Notes: generated from the sequence alone by a model not told the origin. A stretch of DNA of 64,000 bases from Streptomyces sp. NBC_00557 (GCF_036345995.1 NZ_CP107796.1:5270001-5334000); one strand, 5' to 3'. Counted from the first letter of the stretch, positions 34,501 through 44,021 are shown. Translations and numbers: made by a program.

Positions 34501-35886
34501 GTGCAACAGCTGCTGCCCGCCTTCGTCATGGTGTCTGCTGTCACAAGTGGCCTCCTGTGGATTCTCATCAGACACCACACGGTCGGTGTTCTCCTCGTCA
34601 TGGCCGCTCATGCCTGGGGCTCAGTGGCCGGCCAGGGCTCTGCCCTGGTCCTGGGCATCCATGTCTACCCAGCGGATGCCCTGTCCCTGTGCGCGGCAGG
34701 CGTCGGCCTCGGCAGGCTGCTGGTTCATGGCGTGCCGAGACGGGCCGGACTGGGGCCCCTGCTGGGGCTGGGGGCCCTCACTCTGTGCTCGACGCTGCGC
34801 GGCATCGGCACATTCGGCCTGCAGCCGGCAGTCAACGACGCCCGCATGTCCTCCTGGTATTTGCTGGCCGCCGCGCTGTACACCGCGACGATGCCCGCCG
34901 AGGTGCGGTTGGAACGCGTCGTCGGACGGGCGTGGGGTGCGACGGCAGTGGCATACGCCGGACTGTGCCTGATCGGTTGGGCGAGGCACGGGCTGCACGC
35001 GGTCACCTATCGCGCCACCGCCGACGGAGCGGTGATCGATCCCCGACCCGTGCCGGCGGCAGCCGCTCTCGTTCTGACGCAGGCCGCGGTCCTGTGGGTG
35101 TACGCACCCGCTGAACAGAAGGACAGGACGGAGGCCGTTGTCGTCCCGGGCCGGCTCCGTCGCGCGGCCCCCGCCCTGGTGCTTCTGCTCTTCGTGGTTC
35201 TCCTGCAGCACCGCACCGTCTGGGTCGTGACGGTGGCCATGGTGATGGTCGGGTTTGTGCTGAGCACCGTCACCCGCAAGCGTGGGTCGCTGCCGGCGGC
35301 CATGGCTGTGCTGTCCGTGTCTCTTGTGGTGCTGATGTACCAACTGGGCGCCTTCGGCACGATCGGCAACGCGATCGCCACGTCGTTCGAAGAGGTGCGC
35401 AGGAGCAACAGTACGCTCGAATGGCGTCTGGCGGGCTGGCAACAGCTTCTGCCGAGGTCAACGGCCGAATGGCTGAGCGGCGTGCCTTTCGGATCCGGCT
35501 ACGACCGCGTCGTCGGCGGCAGTCTGGTCACCGTGGGACCGCACAACTACTACGTACATCTCCTGCTACGGCTGGGACTTCTCAGCCTCGTGCTGCTGAT
35601 CGGCTGGTACGTGCTGACGTGGCGGCGGTTGAGTTCGAAAGGCCCGTGGGACGTGACGCTGCGCGTCCTGATGGCGGGGCAGCTGATCTTCTTCGTCACC
35701 TACTCGGCGAGTCCGGAACAGGGCGTACTGCTGGGGCTGTGCATGTGGTACCTGCGTACACGCGCCGCCGGCGCTGCATCCGGAAGCGGGTCGCACGGCG
35801 TGCCACCCATCCAGCTTCCGAAGAGCGCCGGGCGTCCGGCAGATGACGTACTGGCCGCGCCGACGGTGCGGGGAGCCTCCCGGTGA
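34501..35886 (+). CDS. O-antigen polymerase/ligase-like membrane protein (Wzy candidate)
   Basis: The 461-aa protein is taken from GTG 34501 (VQQLLPAFVMVSAVTSGLLW); an in-frame upstream start would intrude into the preceding gene. At least nine hydrophobic segments are visible, including SGLLWILI, VGVLLVMAAHAWGS, LVLLLFVVLLQHRTVWVVTVAMVMVGFVL, AAMAVLSVSLVVLMYQL and LGLLSLVLLIGWYVL. A loop before the last helices has EWRLAGWQQLLP and PHNYYVHLLLRLG, the arrangement of the O-antigen ligase/polymerase family. It probably joins repeat units on the outer face. No other polymerase candidate exists in the cluster. Confidence 0.8.
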   Translation: MQQLLPAFVMVSAVTSGLLWILIRHHTVGVLLVMAAHAWGSVAGQGSALVLGIHVYPADALSLCAAGVGLGRLLVHGVPRRAGLGPLLGLGALTLCSTLRGIGTFGLQPAVNDARMSSWYLLAAALYTATMPAEVRLERVVGRAWGATAVAYAGLCLIGWARHGLHAVTYRATADGAVIDPRPVPAAAALVLTQAAVLWVYAPAEQKDRTEAVVVPGRLRRAAPALVLLLFVVLLQHRTVWVVTVAMVMVGFVLSTVTRKRGSLPAAMAVLSVSLVVLMYQLGAFGTIGNAIATSFEEVRRSNSTLEWRLAGWQQLLPRSTAEWLSGVPFGSGYDRVVGGSLVTVGPHNYYVHLLLRLGLLSLVLLIGWYVLTWRRLSSKGPWDVTLRVLMAGQLIFFVTYSASPEQGVLLGLCMWYLRTRAAGAASGSGSHGVPPIQLPKSAGRPADDVLAAPTVRGASR

Positions 35887-36512
35887 TCGCTCGGGCCGTA
35901 CGGGCCGCACAGGCGAAGGCACTCATGCTGAACGGAGAACTCCGTCTACGGCGGTCAGGGGTGCGGACCGGCAGGCACGTACGAGCGGTGGGTGCGCCCT
36001 TGATCGGCCTGGCACCCGGCTCAGACGTCCTTCTGGGCGATCGCGTTGTACTTGTCTCGCGGACACCGTGGACAGCCCTCGGCGTTGCCCGACCGGTCAT
36101 CCTGCGAACGCTGCGCCCGGGTGCGGTCATCAGTATCGGCCCGGACACCGGTCTGAGCGGAGCAACCGTGTGCGCTGCGACGAGTGTCGACATCGGTGCC
36201 CGTGTCCTGGTCGGGGCCGACGTCCTCATCTCCGACACGGACTTCCACCCGGTCGACGCCTGTCCGCGCAGGTCGGCTCCCGAAAGCGCTGCCGCTTCCG
36301 CCCGCGTGAGCATCGGCAACGACGTGTTTCTCGGTGCGCGGGCGATCGTGCTCAAGGGAGTCACCATCGGTGAAGGCACCGTGGTGGGTGCCGGGAGCGT
36401 CGTGACCTCGTCGCTGCCCGACCACGTGGTCGCCGCCGGAAATCCCTGCCGCGTCCTGCGTCCCCTCCGCGACACCTCACCTCCGACCAGGGCCGACGGT
36501 CACGACGCCTGA
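35883..36512 (+). CDS. Left-handed beta-helix acyltransferase
   Basis: The 209-aa protein starts at GTG 35883, overlapping the polymerase stop (GTGA). Hexapeptide turns appear as VDIGARVLVGADVLI, VSIGNDVFLGARAIVLKG and VTIGEGTVVGAGSVV, and it ends with the usual GNPCRVLR. A catalytic His is likely in DTDFHPV. It belongs to the maltose/galactoside O-acetyltransferase group and probably acetylates a sugar of the repeat unit. It ends the plus-strand operon gmd-GT2-wzy. Its stop lies one base from the stop of the opposing glycosyltransferase gene. Confidence 0.85.
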   Translation: MIARAVRAAQAKALMLNGELRLRRSGVRTGRHVRAVGAPLIGLAPGSDVLLGDRVVLVSRTPWTALGVARPVILRTLRPGAVISIGPDTGLSGATVCAATSVDIGARVLVGADVLISDTDFHPVDACPRRSAPESAAASARVSIGNDVFLGARAIVLKGVTIGEGTVVGAGSVVTSSLPDHVVAAGNPCRVLRPLRDTSPPTRADGHDA

Positions 36513-36513
36513 G

Positions 36514-37674
36514 TCAGCAGCCTCGCGAGAACCAGTCCGCATAGGCCTGGGCCACGCCGCGGATCTGGAAGTGTTCTGTGACGCGGTTGCGTGCCGCCTG
36601 GGCAAGACGCGTCCGGCGCGCCCGGTCGCGGGCCAGGTCCACCATGGCCTCGGCGAGCTTCACCGGGTTGTCGACGTCGGTGAGCACCCCGGCCAGGCCC
36701 CCGTCCAGCACCCACGGGACGCCGCCGCTCTGCGCGCCGGCCACTGACGGAATGCCCACAGCCATGGACTCCACGAGGATCATGGGGAAGCACTCCACCC
36801 GTGACGGATGAACCAGTACATCCACTTCCTCGCAGAAGCGCCGCAGCATCACGTGACGGTCCGTCGCCCCCACGAAGTGGACCCCTGCCCCGAGTCGCTC
36901 GCGAGCGGCCCAGCGGGCTGCGGGGCCGTCCGGGCCGAAACCGTCACCGAACATCAGGAGTCTGGCCGCTGGTACCTGCTTCCGCGCCAGTCGGAAGGCA
37001 CGGAGCAAGCCCTTGCCGTTCTTGAGGGGGCCCCAACCGTGCACGGCAGAGGCGAAGACGGGGCTATCTGCTGTGCGTGGTGTGCCGGCGCGGGGGAGGG
37101 CGTCCAGCTCGACTCCGTTGGGAATCACTTCGACATGCCGGCGAACGCCCAGACACCGCTGCAGATGCCGGGCGGCGTACGGACTCACCGCGCTCAGGGC
37201 CGTGGCCCGATGTACGGCGGGCACGGCGAGTGAGTGCCGAAGCCACCGGTAGGCGCTGCGCATCTCCCATGCGGACCGAAGCGGCGTGTCGTGTGCCGTG
37301 ACGAACGCGGGCAGTCCCGTGGCCTCGGCTGCCAGAGCGAACTCGTAGGTCCAGTGCGCACTGACGACGTCGGCCGGGTTCTCCAGCATGGCCGCTGTCA
37401 GACCGAGTCGTTCGGCCCGAAAGAAGTCCCGGAGCCGGTGCCGGGCCCGTGGCCGCTGAGGCACCACGACGATCCGCAGCGGGTCACCCTCCCCGTGGAC
37501 GTGCCGCACCCGCACCGCGGGGCTCAGCGCATAGACGGTCACCCGGTGCCCGGCCTCCAGCCAGCTGCGGGCCAGCCAGCCCAGGAGGCCGAAGGAATAG
37601 ACCTCGGGCAGCGGCCCGGGCACGTATGCCGCGAGTGGAGCGAGGTCCACCGGGCCTGCCAGTCCGATGTGCAC
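36514..37674 (-). CDS. Family 4 glycosyltransferase
   Basis: The 386-aa protein starts at GTG 37674 (VHIGLAGPVDLAPLAAYVPG), three bases after the flippase stop. An AAGGAC site lies upstream. VVSAHWTYEFALAA and VEVIPNGVELDALPR mark the two Rossmann halves. RVECFPMILVESMAVGIP is the donor-binding E-x7-E motif of retaining GT4 enzymes. No membrane segments are seen. It is the last gene of the nine-gene minus-strand operon and probably extends the lipid-linked repeat. Frames running further upstream of this start are GC artefacts over the flippase gene. Confidence 0.9.
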   Translation of the reverse strand: MHIGLAGPVDLAPLAAYVPGPLPEVYSFGLLGWLARSWLEAGHRVTVYALSPAVRVRHVHGEGDPLRIVVVPQRPRARHRLRDFFRAERLGLTAAMLENPADVVSAHWTYEFALAAEATGLPAFVTAHDTPLRSAWEMRSAYRWLRHSLAVPAVHRATALSAVSPYAARHLQRCLGVRRHVEVIPNGVELDALPRAGTPRTADSPVFASAVHGWGPLKNGKGLLRAFRLARKQVPAARLLMFGDGFGPDGPAARWAARERLGAGVHFVGATDRHVMLRRFCEEVDVLVHPSRVECFPMILVESMAVGIPSVAGAQSGGVPWVLDGGLAGVLTDVDNPVKLAEAMVDLARDRARRTRLAQAARNRVTEHFQIRGVAQAYADWFSRGC

Positions 37675-37676
37675 GG

Positions 37677-39209
37677 TCAGCGTCCTTCCGCATGCTCGGA
37701 GAGGGCAACGTAATCCAGAGGTCCCGCCCTGTGTCCGGCCCTCGGTGACGGACACAGCCCCATGGCGACGGCGGCCGCGTACACCGGGATTCTCCGGCGC
37801 ACAAGCGTGCACACCAGCACCACTGGCACCATGAACGCCAGGCCGCAGACCAGGCCTGACGTGGGTGGCCGGCCGAAGGTTCCGCACATGGCCGCGGCAC
37901 CCAGCGCCGCACCGACGAGCCCGTGCACGACGTGCGCACGCACGACGAAGGAAGCGTGCACCAGCCCCTGGCGTTGCCAGCCCACCACTTGGACGATGTG
38001 CCCCGCCACCTGCCCCATCGCCCCTGCGGCGGTGAGCAGAAGCAGGCTCTGCCACACGAGTGCCGCGCAGACTGCGGCGGCGGTGACGGCTGCCGCCGCG
38101 ATCTGTGTCCGCAGCAGCGCTCTGGTGGCGTGGCACACCTGGTCGATGATCATCCCGGATCGGCACAGGAGAGTCGCCGCTGCTCCCGCGGCCAGCAGGG
38201 GAACCAGCTCGGAGGCCATGTCCCAACCGCCGCCGAGCAGTACGTGGAGCGCGGTCGGCCCGATGCCGGCCAGCGCACCGAATCCGATGAGCGCCGCGGC
38301 GGAAGCCGAGCAGACGACGTGCGCCACGGCCGGCGCTCCCTCAAGCCCCTGTCTGCGCCGTTCGGCGAGAGCCGGAGTGGCGGCCGAGTTGAGTCCCTGG
38401 AAGAGGAATTGGGACGTCAGGCCGGTGACAACGTTCGCGCGGGAATACGCTCCGGTGACGCCCGCGCCGAACACACGGCCCACCACCCACATGGGAGCAT
38501 TGCTGGTCACGAATTCCAGAAGGCCGTAACCGGCCAGGAGACCGGACGGCATCACCAGATCACGAGACCGTACCGGAGAGCCGTCGGGAATCGGTGATCG
38601 GACGACGATCACGAGTAGGCCCAGGGCCACGGTGAGCATCGCGGTGGCCGGCTGCGCTGCAGCCAGGCCGAACGACTTCCAGCCGCAGGCCAGCAGTGCG
38701 GTACCGACCGCCACGCCCCCGGCTTGCGCCGTCAGTTCGCAGGTCACTGCCGCGCGGACCAGGCCGATGCGGCGCAGAGCGGTGATGGCCACCGCGGCCC
38801 CCGGCTGCACGAGCAACTGGCAGCCCAGCACCCTGAGCATGAGAGGCAGGGTGGGCATCTGCCAAAGAGCACCGCACCACGAAGCGACCGACTGAAGCAC
38901 GGTGAACGCGACGACCCCGTAAGCGGTACCGAGACGCATCGCCGCCCGTACCACGGGGCCGGTCAGCTGGTCGACCCGCAGGACGTGGGTGGCCAGCCCG
39001 CCGTTGGAAAGGTAGCCGACGAGCTGGGTCACGGTGAGGGCAATCGCGTAGGCTCCGAATGCCTCGGTCGAGGCGATCCGGCCCGTCCAGGCCGCGTAGC
39101 CGAGCTGAAGGAACGTGGTGACGATGGCCGCCCCGTAGTTCCAGCCGAGACTGACGAGGACTCGAGTGGCCGCGTGACCCGGATCCCGGCGGTGTCCTGT
39201 CACCCGCAT
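37677..39209 (-). CDS. Wzx-type polysaccharide flippase
   Basis: The 510-aa protein is taken from ATG 39209 (MRVTGHRRDPGHAATRVLVS). Some twelve to fourteen hydrophobic helices are visible, for example WNYGAAIVTTFLQLGYAAWTG, AYAIALTVTQLVGYLSNGG, LVMPSGLLAGYGLLEFV and VYAAAVAMGL near the end. This is the layout of the polysaccharide transport/MATE-like flippases. It should flip the undecaprenyl-linked repeat unit to the outer face for the Wzy-like polymerase. It sits between a methyltransferase and a GT4 gene with gaps of 23 and two bases, so it is in the same transcript. Confidence 0.88.
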   Translation of the reverse strand: MRVTGHRRDPGHAATRVLVSLGWNYGAAIVTTFLQLGYAAWTGRIASTEAFGAYAIALTVTQLVGYLSNGGLATHVLRVDQLTGPVVRAAMRLGTAYGVVAFTVLQSVASWCGALWQMPTLPLMLRVLGCQLLVQPGAAVAITALRRIGLVRAAVTCELTAQAGGVAVGTALLACGWKSFGLAAAQPATAMLTVALGLLVIVVRSPIPDGSPVRSRDLVMPSGLLAGYGLLEFVTSNAPMWVVGRVFGAGVTGAYSRANVVTGLTSQFLFQGLNSAATPALAERRRQGLEGAPAVAHVVCSASAAALIGFGALAGIGPTALHVLLGGGWDMASELVPLLAAGAAATLLCRSGMIIDQVCHATRALLRTQIAAAAVTAAAVCAALVWQSLLLLTAAGAMGQVAGHIVQVVGWQRQGLVHASFVVRAHVVHGLVGAALGAAAMCGTFGRPPTSGLVCGLAFMVPVVLVCTLVRRRIPVYAAAVAMGLCPSPRAGHRAGPLDYVALSEHAEGR

Positions 39210-39232
39210 ACAAGACCGCCCGTGGCCGCGCT

Positions 39233-39931
39233 TCAAGCGACGGCTCTGCACACCAGGACCTGGCCTGCGGCGAAGGCCGGGCGCAGCCGGGCTGCGGCGC
39301 GGCAGATCGCCCTTTGCACGCGGGCTTGTACCCCGTCACCGGAATTGACGTGGTAGAAGGTGAAGCCCTGGGGTGACAGGCCGCAGTCCTGCACGAGCCG
39401 GGTCAGTGACGCGGGGGTGAAGACGTACACGTGGTCCGGATGGATCTTCTCCACCCCTGCCAGTGTGTTCAGCAGTGTCTTGGCGCCCAGGCCGTTCGGC
39501 GTGGAGAGGATCAGCTCCACGCCGCCCCCCACCTCGCGCATCAGCCTGGAAATACCACGGAGGAACGAAGCGGCGTCCCGCACGTGTTCGATGACGTCGC
39601 CGGCCAGAATGACATCGGGCCTGAACTCCGCGATCGCGTCTGCGGCTCGGGCGTCGGTGAGGTCCTGCAGCAGATACTGGCCTCCGAGCGCGGTGCGCAA
39701 CTTCTCGATTCCGGCCCGGTCGACGTCCACGCCGAGTACCTCGGCGGCGTCCTTCATCAGTCGGGCGTGGAGAATCGACCCATCGCGCAGACGCTCGTCT
39801 GTCAAGGGGTGATCAGCACAGCCGACGTGAACCACCCGGCGGCCGGCGCACAGGCGGAGCAGGAGGGCGTCCCGTTCCTCCATGACGGGCCCGGTGGCGA
39901 GGCGCTGTACGAAAAAGTCTGCTTCAGGCAA
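39233..39931 (-). CDS. SAM-dependent methyltransferase
   Basis: I chose the TTG at 39931 (LPEADFFVQRLATGPVMEER) because GGAGG sits five bases upstream; a GTG at 39958 is the alternative. Residues give the class I fold: VVHVGCADHP (motif I), VLGVDVDRAGIEKL (acidic loop), FRPDVILAGDVIEHV (motif IV) and GVELILSTPNG. The protein is 232 aa, UbiG/Methyltransf_23-like. It probably methylates a sugar or another small substrate of the cluster. The 118-base gap to the next gene upstream is larger than others in this operon and relatively AT-rich, so a secondary promoter may lie there. Confidence 0.85.
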   Translation of the reverse strand: MPEADFFVQRLATGPVMEERDALLLRLCAGRRVVHVGCADHPLTDERLRDGSILHARLMKDAAEVLGVDVDRAGIEKLRTALGGQYLLQDLTDARAADAIAEFRPDVILAGDVIEHVRDAASFLRGISRLMREVGGGVELILSTPNGLGAKTLLNTLAGVEKIHPDHVYVFTPASLTRLVQDCGLSPQGFTFYHVNSGDGVQARVQRAICRAAARLRPAFAAGQVLVCRAVA

Positions 39932-40049
39932 TTTTCCTCCACTGCTCCATTTGTGCACATTCGATGCACATACTGCCGTGGTGAACCCAGGTGCCCAGGG
40001 ACGACACGTCGCAGAAGTCTGCGGGGAGCCGACTCGTCCGGGTCTCCCG

Positions 40050-41384
40050 TCAGTGCGCCGGCAGGGGCCGGCGCCGGAGCAGCTCGAGGTAAAGCCGTTC
40101 CGCAGTCTCCGCCTTGGCTGCCCAGGTGTGTCTGCGCGCCCAGCGCAGCGCCGCTTCCGCCATGTGCGCTCGCGCCTCATCGTCGGCAAGCACGTCGTGG
40201 AGGGCCCGCGCCAGGCGATCCGGGAGATCCGCCGGATCGCCGAGCGGCACGGCGACGGCTCCCCCGGGAGCGGAGAAGTCGCCGATGCCCTGGTGATCCA
40301 AGTGCACCACCGGCAGTCCCCGTGACCAGGCTTCGAGGGTCTGCACACCGGACGAGTCGCGGAGGCTGGTGAACAGCAGCACGTCGGCCTCGTCGTAGGC
40401 CTGCAGAGCCTGCTCCCAGGCAACGCGGCCGCGGAACCGGACCGCCTCGGCCACGCCCAGGCGTGACGCGAGGTCCTCCATCGCCACGCGCAGCGGGCCG
40501 TCCCCGAGGAAGACCAGACGTGCTGTCGGAACGCGCTTCCTCAGCCGGGAGAATGCCTGAAGGGCCAACTGCGGCGCCTTGAACGCGGCCAGCCGCCCCA
40601 CCCACAGCACGGTGGGGCCACCGGATGCCTGGCGCGCCGGGACCGGGGCTGCCGCCCGCACCAGGTCGACCGGTACTCCGTCGGCCAGGTGCATGATGGG
40701 GTTCCGGCAGCCGAGCCGGCGGGCGCGCGAAGCGGTGTCGGTGTTCGTGGTCAGGACGGCCGCGGCCTCCCGCACGGTCGCCCTGCACGTGCGGCGGTGG
40801 CTGAGGGCACGGACCCACAGCAGTTCCCGCACCAGTTCGCGTCCGTACCCGGACCCCACGAACCGTCGGTGACGGAACGGAGCCGTCTGACCGCCCCCCA
40901 CAGGGCCGAACACCAGAGGCGGTCCCAACTGCCGCAGGGCGCTGCCGCCCACCAGGGAACCGTACGAGACGTGATGCACAAGGTCGGCCTCGGAGAGACC
41001 GTGCAGACGTGCGTAGTCCAGCGCGTTGTTCTGCCAGCCGCTGTAGTCGGCGAACTCCTGCGCTTGGTCCCGCAGCGGGCCCGGCACCGCGGCGGTCCAC
41101 CTGGGGAGCGTGCGCACCGGCACGAAGTGCGGCCGAACGTGCTTTCCCAGTGGCCCCAGTTCAGCGATGCGACGGGCGATGCTCCGGACGTTGTCCCCGT
41201 CGCGGCGGGTGAGGACATCCACACTGTGCCCGCGGCGCGCGAGCGCTTCAGCCCACGCCCAGCCCAGGCCCGGTTCGGTTCCCCGGTCCGGGTCACAGCG
41301 ATAGGAGACGAGGACGATCCGCAACGGCCGTACACCGTCCTCGTGCTGTTCCCGCTCTTCCTGCCGGTCCTCGACGTCTTCCAT
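40050..41384 (-). CDS. Family 4 glycosyltransferase
   Basis: The 444-aa protein starts at ATG 41384 (MEDVEDRQEEREQHEDG) with GAAAGGGA upstream. LRIVLVSYRCDPDRGTEPGLGWAWAEALARRGH is the typical GT4 N-terminal block, PVGGGQTAP an acceptor-side turn, and VLWVGRLAAFKAPQLALQAF the start of the donor domain. DVLLFTSLRDSSGVQTLEAWSRGLPVV is the donor phosphate/sugar region. There are no membrane segments. It is the sixth gene of the minus-strand operon. Sugar specificity cannot be inferred. Confidence 0.9.
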   Translation of the reverse strand: MEDVEDRQEEREQHEDGVRPLRIVLVSYRCDPDRGTEPGLGWAWAEALARRGHSVDVLTRRDGDNVRSIARRIAELGPLGKHVRPHFVPVRTLPRWTAAVPGPLRDQAQEFADYSGWQNNALDYARLHGLSEADLVHHVSYGSLVGGSALRQLGPPLVFGPVGGGQTAPFRHRRFVGSGYGRELVRELLWVRALSHRRTCRATVREAAAVLTTNTDTASRARRLGCRNPIMHLADGVPVDLVRAAAPVPARQASGGPTVLWVGRLAAFKAPQLALQAFSRLRKRVPTARLVFLGDGPLRVAMEDLASRLGVAEAVRFRGRVAWEQALQAYDEADVLLFTSLRDSSGVQTLEAWSRGLPVVHLDHQGIGDFSAPGGAVAVPLGDPADLPDRLARALHDVLADDEARAHMAEAALRWARRHTWAAKAETAERLYLELLRRRPLPAH

Positions 41385-41416
41385 CCTGTCCCTTTCGACC
41401 GCGCCGACGCGTCCGG

Positions 41417-41962
41417 TCACACGTCGGACCGGGTGGTGCCCGCACTGAGAAGCCACTCGTGCTCGGCGATCTCGTCGGCGCCGAAGCGCCGGCCGACAGG
41501 CACCGCGGGATTGCCCGCGACGATGTCGTACGGGAGCACGTCCGCGGTGACGACGGCCCCGGCCGCCACCACCGCGCCGCGTCCGATGGTGAGGCCGCTG
41601 AGCACCACGGCTCCGTATCCGATCCACACGTCCGGACCGATGTGCACGGGCCTGCTCAGCCGGTGCGGGTGGTCACCGACCCAGTCGGCATGGCGGACCG
41701 CGATCCCGACCTGCCGCATGGCGTGGTCGGTTCGGCCGACGATTCCCACTCGGTTGGCGATGAGCACGCAGTCACCGATCGTGCCGTCGACCTCGATGGT
41801 GCATCCCTTGCCGATGTACACGTCCCGGCCCACTGAGAGACTCCTCGGTGCCCACAGCACCGACCCCATGCCGATCCGCACGCCGTGGCAGAGATGCACG
41901 TTCTGCCGCACCGCGTAGAGCCGGTGCAGGTGCTCCCAGGCGGTTCGAAGTCGCCGCTTCAC
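41417..41962 (-). CDS. Left-handed beta-helix acyltransferase
   Basis: The 181-aa protein starts at GTG 41962, overlapping the stop of the preceding glycosyltransferase (GTGA); GGAGG lies nine bases upstream. Hexapeptide coils are seen in VYIGKGCTIEVDGTIGDCVLI, VHIGPDVWIGYGAVVLSG and LTIGRGAVVAAGAVVTADV, ending GNPAVPVGRRFG. RTDHAMRQVG is the likely catalytic His loop. It resembles WbbJ/virginiamycin-type acetyltransferases. It is a second candidate for acetylating the polysaccharide. Confidence 0.87.
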   Translation of the reverse strand: MKRRLRTAWEHLHRLYAVRQNVHLCHGVRIGMGSVLWAPRSLSVGRDVYIGKGCTIEVDGTIGDCVLIANRVGIVGRTDHAMRQVGIAVRHADWVGDHPHRLSRPVHIGPDVWIGYGAVVLSGLTIGRGAVVAAGAVVTADVLPYDIVAGNPAVPVGRRFGADEIAEHEWLLSAGTTRSDV

Positions 41963-43158
41963 CGATCGGAACCTCCGTCGCGGGACGCGAGCATGGCCAT
42001 GACGCCGTCGCAGAACCTCTCGGCCATCCCTTCGATCGTGTATTCGGCCGCGTTCCGCGTGCAGGCGGCACGCAGCGACGCCAGTCGGTCGTCGTCGCGA
42101 AGGAGGGCGACGACAGCGGCACTGTAGGCATCCAGGGCATCGGGTACGACCAAGGCGTTTCGCCCGTGCACCAGGTACTCGAACTCCGGAGCGTGCCATG
42201 GCCAGTCGGTCGTCACGATCGGGGTGCGCAGGGCAAAGGAGTCCACAGCGCACAAGCCGACCCGTCCTGGCATCAGCATGACGTCGCTGACCGCGCCCAG
42301 CACCGCGGTGTCCGCTCCCGTCACTCGGCCAAGGGGGATCACTGGACTTCCCGGGCGGGCCGCTGCAGCGTCCACCAGGTTCCTGTGCATGCCCTCTCCG
42401 GCGACCAGCAGCCGGAATCCGGGAAGTTCACCGGCGATGCGCACGACAGAGTCCAACAGGAAGGAGATGCGTTTGGGCGCGTCCAGGCCCCCGAGGTAGA
42501 GCGCTGTACGGCCTGGTGTCAGGCCGTAACGCTGTCTGAGGGCATCGGCCTGTGCGTATTCCGCCGTGTCTCTTCGGCAGGCACGGTCGCGAGCCTGCAC
42601 GAGCGCCACGGTGTCGACGGAGTTGCGCACCACGGTGATCCGGTCGCGCGGAAAGCCTCGACGAGCAAGGTGATCCGCGCCCCCTTCGGTGTAGGCGAAG
42701 AACCAGTTGCCCTGCCTCGTCAAGGCGTCCTTGACGCGGGCCTCCACACGGTTCACCGGCCGTGTGTACGTCCGGCCGTGACCCCAGAAGGCCACCGCCG
42801 GAACGCGTCTGCGCCGCGTTGCCCTCCGGCGGCGCAGGGCCAGCGGAAACGCCTCCAAACTGTGCAACGCCTGTTCGAGCACCACCGCATCGGCGGACCC
42901 CACACGGCGGCCGACGCGGTGCCAGTCCACCGACACGCTGCCGACGGTGAGCAGGCGTGTCGTGGGCACTTCCGTCGCGCAGGAGCAGGAGGCCGCATCG
43001 CGTCGGGCGTCCTGGCCCGGCGGCGGCGGACCGTGCAGGACCTCAAGGGCGACCCCACGAGCGTCCAGACGTTCGTGCGCGCGCTCGAAGAAGCGGGTGC
43101 GGTAACCCGGCAGGTACGGCTGTACCACGACGACCCGGCTGCGTGCTCTGTGCCTCAT
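41959..43158 (-). CDS. Glycosyltransferase (GT4-like)
   Basis: The 399-aa protein begins MRHRARSRVVVVQPYLPGYRTRFFERAHERL, the pattern of GT4-type enzymes. AFWGHGRTYTRP, RITVVRNSVDTVALV and TALYLGGLDAPKRISFLLDSV carry the second domain. VSDVMLMPGRVGLCAVDSFALRTPIVT is the donor-binding stretch. The E-x7-E motif is reduced, with Gly-Leu-Cys-Ala-Val-Asp replacing the first Glu. The start overlaps the FkbM gene stop (ATGA) and its stop overlaps the next start (GTGA), so expression is tightly coupled. Confidence 0.85.
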   Translation of the reverse strand: MRHRARSRVVVVQPYLPGYRTRFFERAHERLDARGVALEVLHGPPPPGQDARRDAASCSCATEVPTTRLLTVGSVSVDWHRVGRRVGSADAVVLEQALHSLEAFPLALRRRRATRRRRVPAVAFWGHGRTYTRPVNRVEARVKDALTRQGNWFFAYTEGGADHLARRGFPRDRITVVRNSVDTVALVQARDRACRRDTAEYAQADALRQRYGLTPGRTALYLGGLDAPKRISFLLDSVVRIAGELPGFRLLVAGEGMHRNLVDAAAARPGSPVIPLGRVTGADTAVLGAVSDVMLMPGRVGLCAVDSFALRTPIVTTDWPWHAPEFEYLVHGRNALVVPDALDAYSAAVVALLRDDDRLASLRAACTRNAAEYTIEGMAERFCDGVMAMLASRDGGSDR

Positions 43159-44021
43159 GCGGCCCGCCCCTCAGCAGCCGGGTGGATGGCAACGACGTTG
43201 TCCGTGCTGCCGCACCGGTGTTCGGGGTCGGACACCGGGCGGACCTCACCGCCGTCCGTCACCCGGTGCATCCGATAGCCGTGCGCGACGAGCGTGTCCC
43301 AGGCACCCCGGGCAGGCAGACCGGCACCGGCCGCGGCCGGGGGTGTGTACTCGAAGATGACCACCGGCCTGTCCTCGGTCAGGATGGAGTCAGCCCCCTC
43401 CAGCGCCAGCTGCTCGTATCCCTCGATGTCCATCTTGATCAGCGCGATTCGCCGGTCCCTTGGCACCACGTCGTCGAGCCGCGCCACCTCGACGGCCTCC
43501 TCGGCAGCCGCAGCCCCGGGCAGTCGGGCCAGGGAGGAACGGGATCGGTCCGGGTGGATGTGCAGGACGCCTCGGGAGGTGTCCCTTCCCGCGGCGACCG
43601 GCAGTACACGGATGTTGCCCGCGCTGTTGAGCCGGATGTTCCTGGACAGCACCGCGCGCGCGTGCCTTGACGGCTCCAGGGCGATGACCAGTCCGGTGTC
43701 GGTGACGACACGTGACATGGGAAGCGTGTACGCGCCGTAATGGGCACCGACGTCCACCACATGGTCGCCAGGGCCGACCCAGTGGTGAAGCTGCGCCAGT
43801 TCGGACTCGTAGGCGTTGCGCCAGAGATACGTCAGCTTCGCGTTGCCCCGCCACTCCGGCGGACACCACATCCGGGTTGCGCGGTTCCCGAGTGGGACGG
43901 TGGCCCCTACGCCTGCCGCCGTACGTGCCCGCCAGGCGGCCAGCCGCAGCAGCGAGGTCACCGGTTGTGCCGTGAACGCGGGATGCCGCAACGTCCACCG
44001 CACCTTGCCGATCAATGACAT
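43155..44021 (-). CDS. FkbM-family methyltransferase
   Basis: The 288-aa protein begins MSLIGKVRWTLRHPAF. VVDVGAHYGAYTLPMSRVV is the SAM-binding motif I, LVIALEPSRHARAVLSRNIRLN the acidic second strand, and ALIKMDIEGYEQLALEGA the FkbM signature (KIDVEGxE-like). FkbM enzymes methylate hydroxyl groups of sugars and polyketides, so O-methylation of the repeat unit is likely. Its start lies ten bases inside the WecG-like gene, and its stop overlaps the next start. Confidence 0.9.
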   Translation of the reverse strand: MSLIGKVRWTLRHPAFTAQPVTSLLRLAAWRARTAAGVGATVPLGNRATRMWCPPEWRGNAKLTYLWRNAYESELAQLHHWVGPGDHVVDVGAHYGAYTLPMSRVVTDTGLVIALEPSRHARAVLSRNIRLNSAGNIRVLPVAAGRDTSRGVLHIHPDRSRSSLARLPGAAAAEEAVEVARLDDVVPRDRRIALIKMDIEGYEQLALEGADSILTEDRPVVIFEYTPPAAAGAGLPARGAWDTLVAHGYRMHRVTDGGEVRPVSDPEHRCGSTDNVVAIHPAAEGRAA

